Numbered from the stretch's first letter, positions 19,962 through 29,594 are shown. The stretch is 64,000 nucleotides of DNA from Semisulcospira habei (GCA_036245525.1 BTPG01000004.1:160460230-160524229), one strand, 5' to 3'. Numbers and translations are program-made. Notes: generated by a model not told the origin, from the letters alone.

Positions 19962-22900
19962 CAGACCTGCTTACCCGTCCGTATTTCGGCGTATTGTCCC
20001 GATATTACGACCTCGAATACGCTGTTACGGTCTATCACAAAAAAATACGAAAATCAGCCTGTGAAGTCGGTAAAAAAAAAAATATTGTACAAATTTCGGT
20101 AAAAAGTCCATCTAACCGGAAGCGGAAATTGTGAAAAAATTGCGCTACAAAGACAAAATTTAGCCTCCATTGAAGAGCCTAGTGTCTACCACGTTTGTAC
20201 TCAGCAAGATGGACAAAAGAATTCATGAAACGACAGATGATGATTCAGATTTAGATGTTGAGGTGGCGAGTTCATCCAAACGTGTCTGTGTCAAACGAAA
20301 GCAGACATTTCTGGCTTCTTATTCCAAAGAATGGCCTTGTTTGCTAGCAGCACGACAAAGCAAAAATACAGTGCACTGCACGATCTGCAAATTGGACTTT
20401 TCTTGTGCACATGGTGGCCGGAATGATTGTGAGCGACATGTGAAGAGCAAGTCTCACAAAAATTTAGCTGCTGCTGTCGATGGCAAAACACAGAATATTG
20501 CTACAATGTTCAAGACCAGCATGGACTCCAGCAAAAACAAGCTGGCACTACAAATTACGCAAGCAGAAGCAAAGATGTGCCAGCTAATATGTGACTCGAA
20601 CCTGTCACTCAGCACTGCCGATCGTCTGTCAAAAGATTTCAAGTTGATCTTTCCAGACTCAAAGATTGCTCAAGGTAAGAAATGTATTTTATTATATTTG
20701 AGATTTGAGTCATATTGGAGTATCTCACACGAGCGATGACCGGAAGTGCAATCGGCGATTCCGAAGTAGACTATCGTTGGTGAAATTATATTTTTTTTAT
20801 CAAGTTGATTTGTGGCTCGTACGGCTTTTATTATTTCTAAATTAAACAGGTTGCATTTGAAAAGTTTTTAAATTTGCTATTAAGAACTTTAAAAAAAAAA
20901 ATAAGCACACAAAAAAGATATAAATTAGGTAGCGGCAGCCCAAAATTTTTATTTTACTATTTTTGTTGAAATATGTTTTGTGTAAAACTACAACAAATTA
21001 CAAGCAAAATAGAGAAAAAAAGTAAGTTTATTGTATTTTAGATTGGCTAATTTTGTGTGTGCTTTTTTGTGGCCACATTGACTATTTGATTATTTTCATA
21101 TAATTTACATGATATACATTACATTATTTTTTCACATATGACTTTAATGTGGCCTTTATTTAAATTCAATGACATATTCTTCACATTCATTTTTTAAACA
21201 TAAAATGGCCCTGCAATGTAATGCCAATTGAGATAGATGTGTCCATTGTGGTGTTCAATAATGAGGGGGGAGGGAGGGGGGATAAAATAATCACTAAAGC
21301 ATTGTGTTCATTTTTCTTTTTGTTCTAGGGATTCAGTGCGGTCGAGCCAAGGCCACTGCAATGATAAAGGAAATGTCAGCGTTGACCATGGCTCATATTG
21401 CCTCTAACATGAAAGAGCGTCCTTACAGCCTTGCTACAGATGGAGGAAACGGTGGTGATAAGAAACAGTTCCCACTGGTGGTTAGGACCTTTGGCGTAGG
21501 ACCAGATGGACTGGAGCCTGTCAACTCCCAGCTCCTGGCCATGCGGAACTGCAGCAACAATGCTACTGGTTTGTAGAAAATGTTTTTTTTCCTCAATTTT
21601 TGTGTTGTTGTACTTGTATTTGTAAGCTACTTTTGATGCTCACAGAATTTAACTGAATATACATTGTATTTATTTATGTGCTTCAGGAGCAAACATTTTC
21701 AAGCTGATCAACGATGAGTTAGCAGCTCAAGGCATCCCCTGGACAAACTGTATTGCCTTTGGCTGCGACAACGCACCTGTGATGACGGGAGGCAACAAGG
21801 GGGTCATCTCTTTTATTGTCAAAGAACAGCCAACAGTGTTTTTGGCAGGCTGCCCACTTCATCTGGTGCACATTGCTGCGCAGAAAGGTGCAGGATGTCT
21901 TCCACCAATCGACGAGGTGCTGATAGACATATTTTATTATTTGAAGAAAAGTACCCTCAGGCAAACCAAGTTCAAGGAGCTACAGCTGCTGTATGATGTG
22001 AACCAGCACAAGATGCTGAAGCATGGCTGCACCAGATGGCTTAGCATTGCAAGGTATGTAGCTACTGCTTTTCGCATCTTTTTGGTCAAAGCATAAAAAG
22101 AACAGGTGGAGCTTTCTTTTATTTTTCATTTACCAGTTATCCACCAAATGGGAGTGATGTGCATAAAGCAAACAACCATAAATGTAATTTATGTTTATCC
22201 TGTAATGTGGATGACCAGTTTTAATATTACTGTTTAAATAAGCACAGCAACTCATATTTAGAGCAGATTTTAAAAGGAAACATTAACATTTTATCTGTTG
22301 ATCATTATATATTTCCAAGTTATTAAGTAGTATATTAATAGGAAAAACCATATCCTGTAAAAAATGTCATTCCCCATCCTGTGTGTGTTTTGCAGGTGTG
22401 TCAAGCGTCTTTTGGACAACTGGGAGCCTCTCAAGCAGTACTTTGATGAGGAATACAAGCAGACGAAGAAAGAGCAGGAAAAGTCGACTAAATCACAAAG
22501 CAAGAATCCAGGAGAAACGACAGATGTCAGTGCTTCAACAGACGTTGAGGCCGCAGGCGCATGTGGTGGTTCGTTAAAAAAACTTGAGAGTATTTCAACA
22601 TTCCTTCGGTCTCCAACGAATAAGCTGTTCACCGCATTCCTCAACTACACTGTCAAAGTGTTTGATGGTGTACTTGTGAAGCTGCAAGGCGAAGCCCCTC
22701 TTGTGCATGAGGTTAGATGTTCCCTTGTGGGTCTGATTGTATCTCTGTACATTAAATTTATGAAGCCTGAGTTTGTGAGAGGCAAAGATCCTGTTCAAGT
22801 GTCTTTTCTGCAACGAAACAATCAGAAGGATGATGAGCACCTACTGATTGGTGACGAGGCAAGGGCCATGTTGGGAGATGCAGAAAAGCTTCATCTTCGA

Positions 22901-23635
22901 CCAAGTAGAATTGCTGAATTCTTCACAGCTGTTCGATGCTACTTTGAAGCTGTGGTTTCATACCTGCTTAAAAAACTTCCGTTAGAAGACCCCCTCTTGA
23001 AGCATGCCAGGATTGTGGACCCACAATGTCAAAGTCATGTTGAACAAGAGGAGCTTGCTTACTTTGTTGATCGATTCCCCGCCTTACTGCCCTCCAGAGT
23101 GACAAAAGAAACCTTGTATGAAGAGCTGGCACTGTACCAGGTGACTGACTTGGCAAACTGCAGAGATGACCGCGCTGATGTCACCTGGATCAATGTGTCC
23201 AAGAAACACCCTCAGCTGCTCAACCTTACCCATGTCATGCTCGGGATCTGTACCATTCCTCACAGCAGTGCAGCGTGTGAAAGAGTCTTTAGTTGTGTGC
23301 GAAAGACCATTACAGATCAGAGGTCCTGCCTTGGAGACGATGTTGTGGAGTCTCTGCTTGTAGTCAAGTCAAGAGAGGCCTCTGTTTTCAACGACGAGGA
23401 ACTTGGACGGCTGAAGTCCTCTTATGCCTTATTGCTAAAGCGTTACAAGGATTAGAGTGTTTATACTGCGGCTTGATTTGTGTAAAAAAAATCTCTGCTT
23501 TTACCAACATTTTAAACAAACTTTAACCTGTTGACTTTAACTGTGTGTCCGTTGAGGAATCTGGTCAACTTTTGAAAAATACTGCCAAATGGGTCTGGGA
23601 GTACTGACAAAATTTTTTTGGGGTAAGCAGGTCTG
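19962..23635 (+). mobile_element. hAT-like DNA transposon, apparently autonomous
   Basis: A 3,674-bp element with perfect 15-bp ends (CAGACCTGCTTACCC and its complement) and a CAAAAG duplication (19956-19961, 23636-23641). Removing it rejoins the viral membrane-protein frame exactly. hAT elements usually duplicate 8 bp, but some groups use 5 or 6. It carries one transposase gene. A decayed relative lies at 31730-33518. Confidence 0.88.
20209..23455 (+). CDS. hAT-family transposase (BED zinc finger), four exons
   Basis: Predicted exons are 20209-20674, 21329-21568, 21687-22053 and 22396-23455. All three introns have GT...AG borders and phases that keep one open frame of about 710 codons. The first exon has a BED/TTF-type zinc finger (C57, C60, H77, H83 in 'VHCTICKLDF...CERHVKSKSH'). 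Exons 2-3 carry the RNase H-like core phrases 'SLATDGGN', 'FGCDNAPVMTGG' and 'CPLHLVH'. The last exon ends with the hAT dimerisation region 'IPHSSAACERVFS' and 'VVESLLVVKSRE'. No internal stop was seen, so the transposon may have been active recently. The start is the first ATG of the exon, 'ATGGACAAAAGA'. Confidence 0.85.
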
Positions 23636-23844
23636 CAAAAGACTTACAGTCATGGGTAAAGAAACAGTTGTCTCACATATCAGACTTGCTTAAGAAATTG
23701 GCTCTGAAAGCAATAGACGCTTTGCCTGGTATTATAGGCACTGTTGTCAGTTGGCTGATTAGTACAGCGGCAAAGGCAGTAGGGTTTATGGCAGAGCATG
23801 TGTGGATCTTTTTGGTTACAGTAGGAGGGTTGATGGTGGGTTAT

Positions 23845-25412
23845 TTAATGAAACAGATAAAGAAGTAATACCCCTAATCCTGATAGACCTATTACCAATG
23901 CAGTTCTCTCTGACTCATGTGTGTCAGGGGTTGACTGTACTGGTTGTATGAATGCCGGGGCCGGTGTTGGGGCCAGGGCCGGGGTCGGGGCCGGGGGTGT
24001 TACCGTCTGTAATGATTTTAATGGCTGTACATGTTTTGTTGTTGCTCCTAAGTTTACAGATTGATTAAGACCGAGTTTTTGACCAACACCTGCAACAATG
24101 ATTTCATTATTATAATTTGTTATTGTACCCATTTGGAGTTGAAGGTCAGATGGTAACATGTATAACCCGATGCCAACTACAAAGTCAACTTCACCCTGGT
24201 CAGCCCCACAGGGTGGGTTTATCTCTATTCTGGGGCATGTGTTTCTGTCTACCCTTTGTCCATTCACCTGTATTTGCCTTTTTAAAACTCTCCCTACTGT
24301 CTGCACTGCCTGTAGCTCTTGATATTGGATGTGTGTTGCTAAATGGTCTTAGCTTTATTTAGGCCCATGTGTTAGGTTTATTTAATGTATTTGACTGGCT
24401 GGCGACATACATTCAATGTTCTGTTTAGTTTTTTTTTTTTTTTCACAAGCAGTGCAGGCACGTCCTGAGAAAGCCTTGTTGCTGTCGGGACGTTAAGCAA
24501 TGTACAATCAATCAATCTGAGTACGTCTTGATAGCGTTGTATGCTTGATGGGAGATCAACTGTTGAGTTAATTGAATCTTCAAGATTTGCAAGAAACTGT
24601 TTTTGTGCTTCAAATTTACCACTTCCATTCAAAATGTTTGATTTTGTTAGTGATTGTGCACCTAGTATACACCAGACATATGTTCTGATTGACTCATTTA
24701 CGCGCTCGACTCCCGCTTGAGTAAACCCGTCAGATTTATCTAAGACAAATGTGGTCCAGGCGTTAGACTGCTTTTGCTCTATTGATCCTATCCAAACTTG
24801 TGATTTTGATGAGAATGAAGTGTAACCAGGGTAATAATCTTGAGGGTATTGTCTGTGACTCATAGCATAATACAATGTGCCCATGCCGTGGTGATCATCA
24901 AGTTTTTGTGTGAAGTCATACTTAGTGCTTATGTTAAATTCATTACAAATGCGTTCAAACTCTTTCATATCCATGGGGTTGTTAAACCTGTTGAAACTGG
25001 ATTCAGTGGGTAATGGTGTATGCAGTTCTGACAGTATACGTCTAAGCTGGTAGTATGTGTGAAAACGGTAGACAGATATAATAAGTTTGTTTGAGTGATT
25101 CAAATGGTCTGTGAATGAAACACCACAGCCTGTAGTTGAACACAGTATGGCAAAGTTAAGTTGGTTTTGAAACATCTGTAGTGGACTTGAAGACCACTTT
25201 CTTGCAGTAGAGTCATCTGTTATTGGAGGGTTTAGGTAATGGTCAAACGGATTCGGTACTTTGACTTGAAATAGATCTTGTTCAGACACAGCTATGTCAA
25301 GCTGATTTAGTTGAATTATTTTCTGTTCATAAGTAGGTGCGACATTGTATTTGGCATCCACATTAAATTGAAATGCGTTTGTAGTGGTAATGGTTGGTGA
25401 TTTAAATTCCAT
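23845..25412 (-). pseudogene. Conserved Polinton virion-type protein, interrupted by a SINE
   Basis: From ATG at 25412 (MEFKSPTITTTNAFQFNVD) the frame runs to about 24517. It contains phrases typical of a large conserved Polinton protein of unknown function, such as 'SSPLQMFQNQLNFA', 'STTGCGVSF', 'DHHGMGTLYYAM', 'SDGFTQAGVERVNESIR' and 'DLPSSIQRYQDVLR'. A 5'-truncated SINE (24191-24516) intervenes. The C-terminal part (24190-23845) has 'VDFVVGIGLYMLPSDLQ', a Pro/Ala-rich linker and a terminal membrane helix 'ALVIGLSGLGVLLLYLF'. No target duplication flanks this SINE and a few codons seem lost. The gene shares a 24-bp divergent promoter gap with the penton gene. Confidence 0.78.
24191..24516 (+). 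mobile_element. SINE copy 8, 5'-truncated
   Basis: Starts inside the family consensus at TCACCCTGGTCAGCC, about 60 bp short of full length, and ends with an (AATC)n tail. No clear duplication flanks it, suggesting insertion with a small target deletion. Confidence 0.8.
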
Positions 25413-25436
25413 CCTTTTTTATATGAGATAATAAAA
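25413..25436. promoter_or_regulatory. 24-bp divergent viral promoter
   Basis: Only 24 bases (ccttttttatatgagataat plus aaaa) separate two opposite start codons. The plus side reads AATAAAAATG. It also holds a TATAT box-like core. The very short gap implies shared or overlapping promoter elements. Confidence 0.5.
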
Positions 25437-26147
25437 ATGTTTATTACCTTAACAAATCTTGATACAAGCAAACCAGTGTGGTTAACTAATGGGATTGATA
25501 ATCGTGATGGTAGCAAGGCTGTTGCTATCCATGAAATGTTCTATACAGTAAAATGGTTTAATGTAACAGATGATATATATAATAAAGTAATTTTTGATGG
25601 TAAGACTGAAGCTATACCACCTGGGTATTATGACTTTTGTACTATAGCTGAATGGTTTCAAAGTAAATTTAAAATTAAAGCAACTTTAAATCCAGCTAAC
25701 CTACTTGTTACATTAGAATTTCTGAAACAAGATTGGTTAAAAATTTCAGATAGATTTGCATATTTACTTGGATTTTATATTGACGAAGATTGGTATAGAA
25801 CAGATGATTTAGATGAAGCTATGTTTGGTATTATAACAATGAAGACAAAAAAACTTAAAATAACTGGAAAACGTCCTGTCAATTTGTCAGTACACACAGT
25901 GCTAAATGTTTATTTGAAAGAACTAAACACATCTGAGAATGTTCACAATGGAAAGCCTTCAACTTTGTTGAGATGCTTACCTACTGGAGCTGCTCCGTAT
26001 TGTGAAAGTGTAGTTGTTAGATTTCCTAATTTGCAGTTTAAGAAATTAGGTTCTAGTTTCTTTGAGTCACTGAGTATATCTGTAACTAATCAGGATGACA
26101 AACCAGTTCTTATGCATGATTTTAGTGTAGTGTTAGAAGTTAAATAA
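25437..26147 (+). CDS. Minor capsid (penton-like) protein, intact (236 aa)
   Basis: An intact 236-codon frame. Polinton penton proteins are single jelly rolls at the capsid vertices. Supporting phrases are the early 'VAIHEMFYTVKWFNV' and 'GYYDFCTIAEWF', the 'LLGF' loop after 'ISDRFAY', 'LSVHTVLNVYLKELNTSENVHNGKPSTLLR' as a family-like core, and the C-terminal 'SISVTNQDDKPVLMHDFSVVLEV'. The length fits the family. The start is ATG in AATAAAAATG, divergent from the gene at 25412. It is the only core structural gene here without an evident break. Assignment is from pattern memory rather than a search. Confidence 0.75.
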   Translation: MFITLTNLDTSKPVWLTNGIDNRDGSKAVAIHEMFYTVKWFNVTDDIYNKVIFDGKTEAIPPGYYDFCTIAEWFQSKFKIKATLNPANLLVTLEFLKQDWLKISDRFAYLLGFYIDEDWYRTDDLDEAMFGIITMKTKKLKITGKRPVNLSVHTVLNVYLKELNTSENVHNGKPSTLLRCLPTGAAPYCESVVVRFPNLQFKKLGSSFFESLSISVTNQDDKPVLMHDFSVVLEVK

Positions 26148-26167
26148 TTTTATTTTTGTTTATAAAA

Positions 26168-27046
26168 ATGAGTGGTCTTGGTCCAAAGCGAACAATCATA
26201 CCAGTTGCATGTTCAGTAACAGAATTGAAAGATTTGGCAGACGTACAGGATTTTGAGAAGGAGGGGGATGTTGGAGAAATATATGGTTTTGAACTTGATT
26301 TAAATGGCATGTACAAGAGGAAAGTAATTGTTGACATGAAAGACGGTGAAAAACAGATTCCTAAACTTGGTCAGCTTCGTGATGTTACTGTACCTACTCC
26401 ACCTGTAAATAATGTGCCTTACAACTTAATACATGTGGGTAGTAAGTGGGTGGTTTCACCTGTACCTGTTCCACCACCCACAATTGACTGGGACATAAAG
26501 ATTGAATTTATTAGTCCTTATGTATACACTGATGACGAAGGCGCCTTAGTGTTTAGGAAGGTTGTTAACTCAGGGCCGCTTATTGTAAGTCTTGTTCCAA
26601 GCTTTGCCCCAGACGACAATAGCAGAGAAAAACTGAAAGTTGAAAATTATGAGAGACGGAGATATCTTCTTACGCACAGGAAGGGTAGGTCTGATGCAAA
26701 GGTTGTGTTTATGCCAGCAAACTTTACCATCACAAGAGAAGCGACAATAGTATTTGAAATTATCATGAGATCAGTAACTACTGCTAAAGAGGCTCAAATT
26801 GCACAAGGAATTAAACTTACATGGAATGACACAGTAACAGAATCATCAAAGGTCTTTATTGCTATTACAAAAAATAATGATGTTATTAATGTTTCGAGCA
26901 GTGTTCCAGCTGTCAAGGTGGTGGTCGACAAAGCAACTTTTGTTCGTCTAACTTACATAAACCTTGAACACATTGATCTTGTTGCATTTTATTATGCCAG
27001 CAAATTGTATACTTTTGAAGAGTTGCAAAATGTAATTGCTGATTAA
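26168..27046 (+). CDS. Unknown viral protein, intact (292 aa)
   Basis: An intact frame starting MSGLGPKRTIIPVACSV at the first ATG (context TTTATAAAAATG; an earlier in-frame start would be TTG). It has a Pro-rich hinge around residues 70-108 ('VTVPTPPVNN', 'VVSPVPVPPPTIDWD') and a mainly beta-strand-like C-terminal half with no membrane helix. I do not recognise the family. Its position between the penton gene and the last membrane protein, with the same promoter-like context, suggests a virion or late function. It could replace a role such as a fibre or receptor-binding component, but nothing in the sequence proves this. Confidence 0.65.
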   Translation: MSGLGPKRTIIPVACSVTELKDLADVQDFEKEGDVGEIYGFELDLNGMYKRKVIVDMKDGEKQIPKLGQLRDVTVPTPPVNNVPYNLIHVGSKWVVSPVPVPPPTIDWDIKIEFISPYVYTDDEGALVFRKVVNSGPLIVSLVPSFAPDDNSREKLKVENYERRRYLLTHRKGRSDAKVVFMPANFTITREATIVFEIIMRSVTTAKEAQIAQGIKLTWNDTVTESSKVFIAITKNNDVINVSSSVPAVKVVVDKATFVRLTYINLEHIDLVAFYYASKLYTFEELQNVIAD

Positions 27047-27074
27047 ATAAAAAAAATATTTGTGAATAAAAAAA

Positions 27075-27770
27075 ATGGTAAACTTCTATCCGCAACTACC
27101 AACGCTTGATCCGACTGAAACAAATGTGATGACTAAAACAACGCTTGCGCCTGATCCACAGGTGACAGCTGTGCCAATTGCTTCAGATAAAACATTACAG
27201 GCAGACGCATTCAGATTAAATAATATTACAGAAGCTTTGAAATATTTGGAGAGTGAGGAGGCGAAATACTCACGGTGCAAAAGACGGTATAAGACCGTTT
27301 TTAATTCTGTTCAAAACACTTCTATGGCTATTGGTGCAGTTTCAGCTTCATGTTCTGTAGGGGGTATCGTTCTGTTCGCCACAGGAATTGGGAGTTTGGC
27401 TGGAATAGCAGTTGAGGGTGTTAGCGTTGCTACATGCCTGGCTTGCTTTGGTTTGGAGGCCTTGAACAAGAGGTTTCACACGAAATTACAGAAACATGAA
27501 GCATTGAGTACGCTGGCTGGTGCAAAGCTGAGCAGTATGAAACTTATTATGAGTAAGGCATTGAATGATAATTTTATTGATGATGAAGAATTTAAGCGGG
27601 TCCAGGATGATTTAAATAACTACAAGAAACAAAAATCTGAAATACAGAATAAGATGCGTAGTCAGTCTCCCGTGAATGTTGAAGAACTAAAGGCTAGTTT
27701 TTTAGCAGAGGGAAAAAGGATCGGTGTTCAGGAAACCACAGAAAAACTACACAATCTTTTAAACAAATAA
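27075..27770 (+). CDS. Viral membrane protein with helical domains, intact (231 aa)
   Basis: An intact frame from ATG at 27075 (context GAATAAAAAAAATG). The N-terminal 45 residues are polar. A helix 'ALKYLESEEAKYSRCKRRYK' is followed by a long small-residue-rich hydrophobic region (~80-125, 'VGGIVLFATGIGSLAGIAVEG'), then two charged helices with 'LSTLAGAKLSSMKLIMSKAL' and 'FIDDEEFKRVQDDLNNYKKQK'. This layout matches a recurrent Polinton/adintovirus protein of unknown function. It is the last gene before the right terminal repeat. Confidence 0.72.
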   Translation: MVNFYPQLPTLDPTETNVMTKTTLAPDPQVTAVPIASDKTLQADAFRLNNITEALKYLESEEAKYSRCKRRYKTVFNSVQNTSMAIGAVSASCSVGGIVLFATGIGSLAGIAVEGVSVATCLACFGLEALNKRFHTKLQKHEALSTLAGAKLSSMKLIMSKALNDNFIDDEEFKRVQDDLNNYKKQKSEIQNKMRSQSPVNVEELKASFLAEGKRIGVQETTEKLHNLLNK

Positions 27771-27960
27771 AAATCAGATTTGGTAATCGTTTATTAATGT
27801 CATACACTTCACAGAAAAATGCCATGCCACTTACACCACTTGTGCCTGATTATTTAACCCCATCAGCACCACCACCTGAGTATTACTGAGAAAAAAAAGT
27901 TTTTTTATTGTCCTTGTATCTTGATAAATCTGACTGAGTAAGTTGTGACTTAAGTCAAGT

Positions 27961-28030
27961 TGTTGTAAGAACTTAGGGTAAGTACTTGTAAGAACTTAGG
28001 GTGAGTACTTGTAAGAACTTAGGGTAAGTA
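27961..28030 (+). repeat. Three tandem ~22-bp repeats near the right end of the virus
   Basis: Three consecutive copies of TTGTAAGAACTTAGGGT(A/G)AGTAC occupy the otherwise gene-free stretch 27771-28139, about 110 bp before the right terminal repeat. They may bind a replication or transcription factor. No similar array was noticed near the left end. Confidence 0.75.
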
Positions 28031-28139
28031 AATAATAAGTTCTTATGGCAACACACTTAAAGGTTACCTCTGCAGGTTCCTAAAAGTTAGTTGCAACTTG
28101 TTAATAAGTATTAAGTTTCACTTGGCATCACTTGATCAG

Positions 28140-28383
28140 GTAAATGATTAGGTATTGACAGAGACAATAGTTATAGAGAAAGATAATAGGAGACCCGTAA
28201 GATAATCAGATCAATAAGGCCGCATCAGTCATACTCATCACTTTTTAAAAATCAAAGGGTTGATTCAGAATTAACGGGGGTAAAATTGGGGTCAAAATTT
28301 TGATATTAAAAAATGATGTAAATTAATGACTGATGCGGCTCTATTGAATTCATTGTCTTACGGGTCTCCTATTATCTTTCTCT
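28140..28383. repeat. Right terminal inverted repeat with internal palindrome
   Basis: The outer 209 bp (28175-28383) form a palindrome. The arm AGAGAAAGATAATAGGAGAC pairs with its complement ending at 28383, and the match extends to CGCATCAGTCAT, about 58 bp. The inner ~36 bp include GACAGAGACAATAGTTA, the complement of the inner part of the left repeat. The palindrome has almost the same size as the left one, but the arm sequence differs in matching positions on both arms. Confidence 0.8.
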
Positions 28384-28391
28384 CGCAACAG
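28384..28391. other. Target site duplication of the virus, right copy
   Basis: CGCAACAG follows the last base of the right terminal repeat and equals 5059-5066. Confidence 0.7.
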
Positions 28392-29594
28392 ACGCATACA
28401 CCGCCACTGACTCAGACGGGCGCATTCATGCGGTAAAACAAACACACGGGCTCCCTTTCTAAAGTAACCTTTATACAGTATAAATGAAAAAGAATGACTT
28501 AAATGACTATCAGCTATATACAATATTCTCCTATCACACACTCAAATCACAGTATCTTTGCCAGGCTAGTTTTTAGTCTCTCAATGTCTCCAACCTGTTT
28601 GATGTTGTTGCCTGGTTACGTTGGTCCTTCTCACGTCTAGGCGTGAAAGTCCTTCGTCGTACGCTGATTGCCGTCCTGTCTCTTTGGGCACGGACGTCCA
28701 CGTTCTCGTATGGTACTCAGTTCTCACTTGGACTTGGGTGTCTTGGTCCCAGTCAGAATCACTCAGAAGAGCTGGAGGGATGACCTCACGTAGGTCCACT
28801 CCTGCGACTCGACGTCTCGGCGTCCGTCTTCCACTCTCGTTACAAGAACTCTAAATAGACAACAAAAGTCCCAATGTAACACTTGCTAAACACACAACAT
28901 ATTGGATCAATGAGAAACGTCACATAACCTGGCTGATACAAATAACTCTCACGTTCATTCACACACACACACGTGCTTCATAACTATTTTCATATCACCC
29001 CCATATCTGTCACTATCTTAAAATACACTATAGCCTAACTGACACTCTTGCTATACATTACTCTATACCCTGGAAAAGACTATGCTTAACCAACCACGTG
29101 CTATCTTCATAGCGGCTTAGACATACACACTTCATATTCCTTTAGTCATCTATCTCGGTAAACAACTGTATACAAAACACCGGTTACTTCACCGAATTCT
29201 AAACATACATAACTAAACCAGACCGAACACTGCTATACAACCACATTAATCTTACCACGCATACTGTCTTTAACTAAACAACTATCAATACTACATTTAT
29301 AGAAACATACCTGAAATCTAGGCTTCAGAGTCTTGGAATGCGGGCTAGGTAACTCAACAACCGTTCCATACGACAAAACAGCCCGCACTAACCAAACTAG
29401 ACCTCTGACAGACACAGCTTTTGCCTAAAACTCACTAAACAGAACTCACCAAAACTCCGTGGTAACCATGTCTTACATATTCCATGTGGACAGCAGGCCC
29501 CACGGACTTTCGGCACAAACAAACCGTTAACAAAAACCGTACCGTACTAATCCTATTGTGCGAGCACTATGCACAAGCATAGAGCTTCATCACA
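28392..29594. mobile_element. Right part of a TGT...ACA element (solo-LTR-like)
   Basis: This 1.2-kb stretch has no convincing coding frame. With 5014-5066 it makes a ~1.25-kb unit that starts TGTAAC, ends ATCACA and is flanked by ATGG. It lies inside the split LINE copy A and contains the virus. Size, ends and duplication fit a solo LTR, but no internal retroviral region is present and no related copy was noticed in the window, so the class stays unproven. Confidence 0.5.

Larger units (their letters stand above)
18957..23868 (+). pseudogene. Polinton membrane/virion protein, split by a hAT transposon
   Basis: Starts at ATG 18957 (MAAGGFNHEDF). The first frame stops at 19199. The family frame continues from about 19190 in a different phase, apparently after a 1-2 nt slip in a TATAT stretch, and stays open to the transposon junction at 19961. 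This part has a long coiled coil (19440-19800) and a helix 'ASLITALGFIISTVVLAV' followed by a Gly/Ser/Pro linker. After the hAT element, 23637-23868 resumes in frame with 'SHISDLLKKLALKAIDALPG', 'IIGTVVSWLIST' and a final membrane helix, ending QIKK. The 'LPGIIG..VSWL' signature is typical of a membrane protein in invertebrate Polintons. It converges on and overlaps the next gene by 24 bases. Confidence 0.8.
5067..28383. mobile_element. Endogenous adintovirus / Polinton (Maverick) element
   Basis: This 23.3-kb unit is bounded by terminal inverted repeats and a target duplication. It carries the hallmark set of the Polinton/adintovirus group: DNA polymerase B with YTDTDS, retroviral-type integrase, FtsK/HerA-type packaging ATPase, major and minor capsid proteins, and several small membrane proteins usual in these elements. 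The ends start AG and finish CT, as Polintons do. Subtracting the SINEs and the hAT transposon leaves about 17 kb, a normal size for the group. Most core genes are interrupted, so this copy is a fossil. A maturation protease was not found. Confidence 0.9.

Noticed and set aside
27961..28030. CRISPR-like array
   Set aside because: Units are contiguous with no unique spacers, and the context is eukaryotic.
28581..28854. Short opposite frames in the TGT...ACA element
   Set aside because: No similarity to gag, protease or polymerase and no start context; treated as non-coding.
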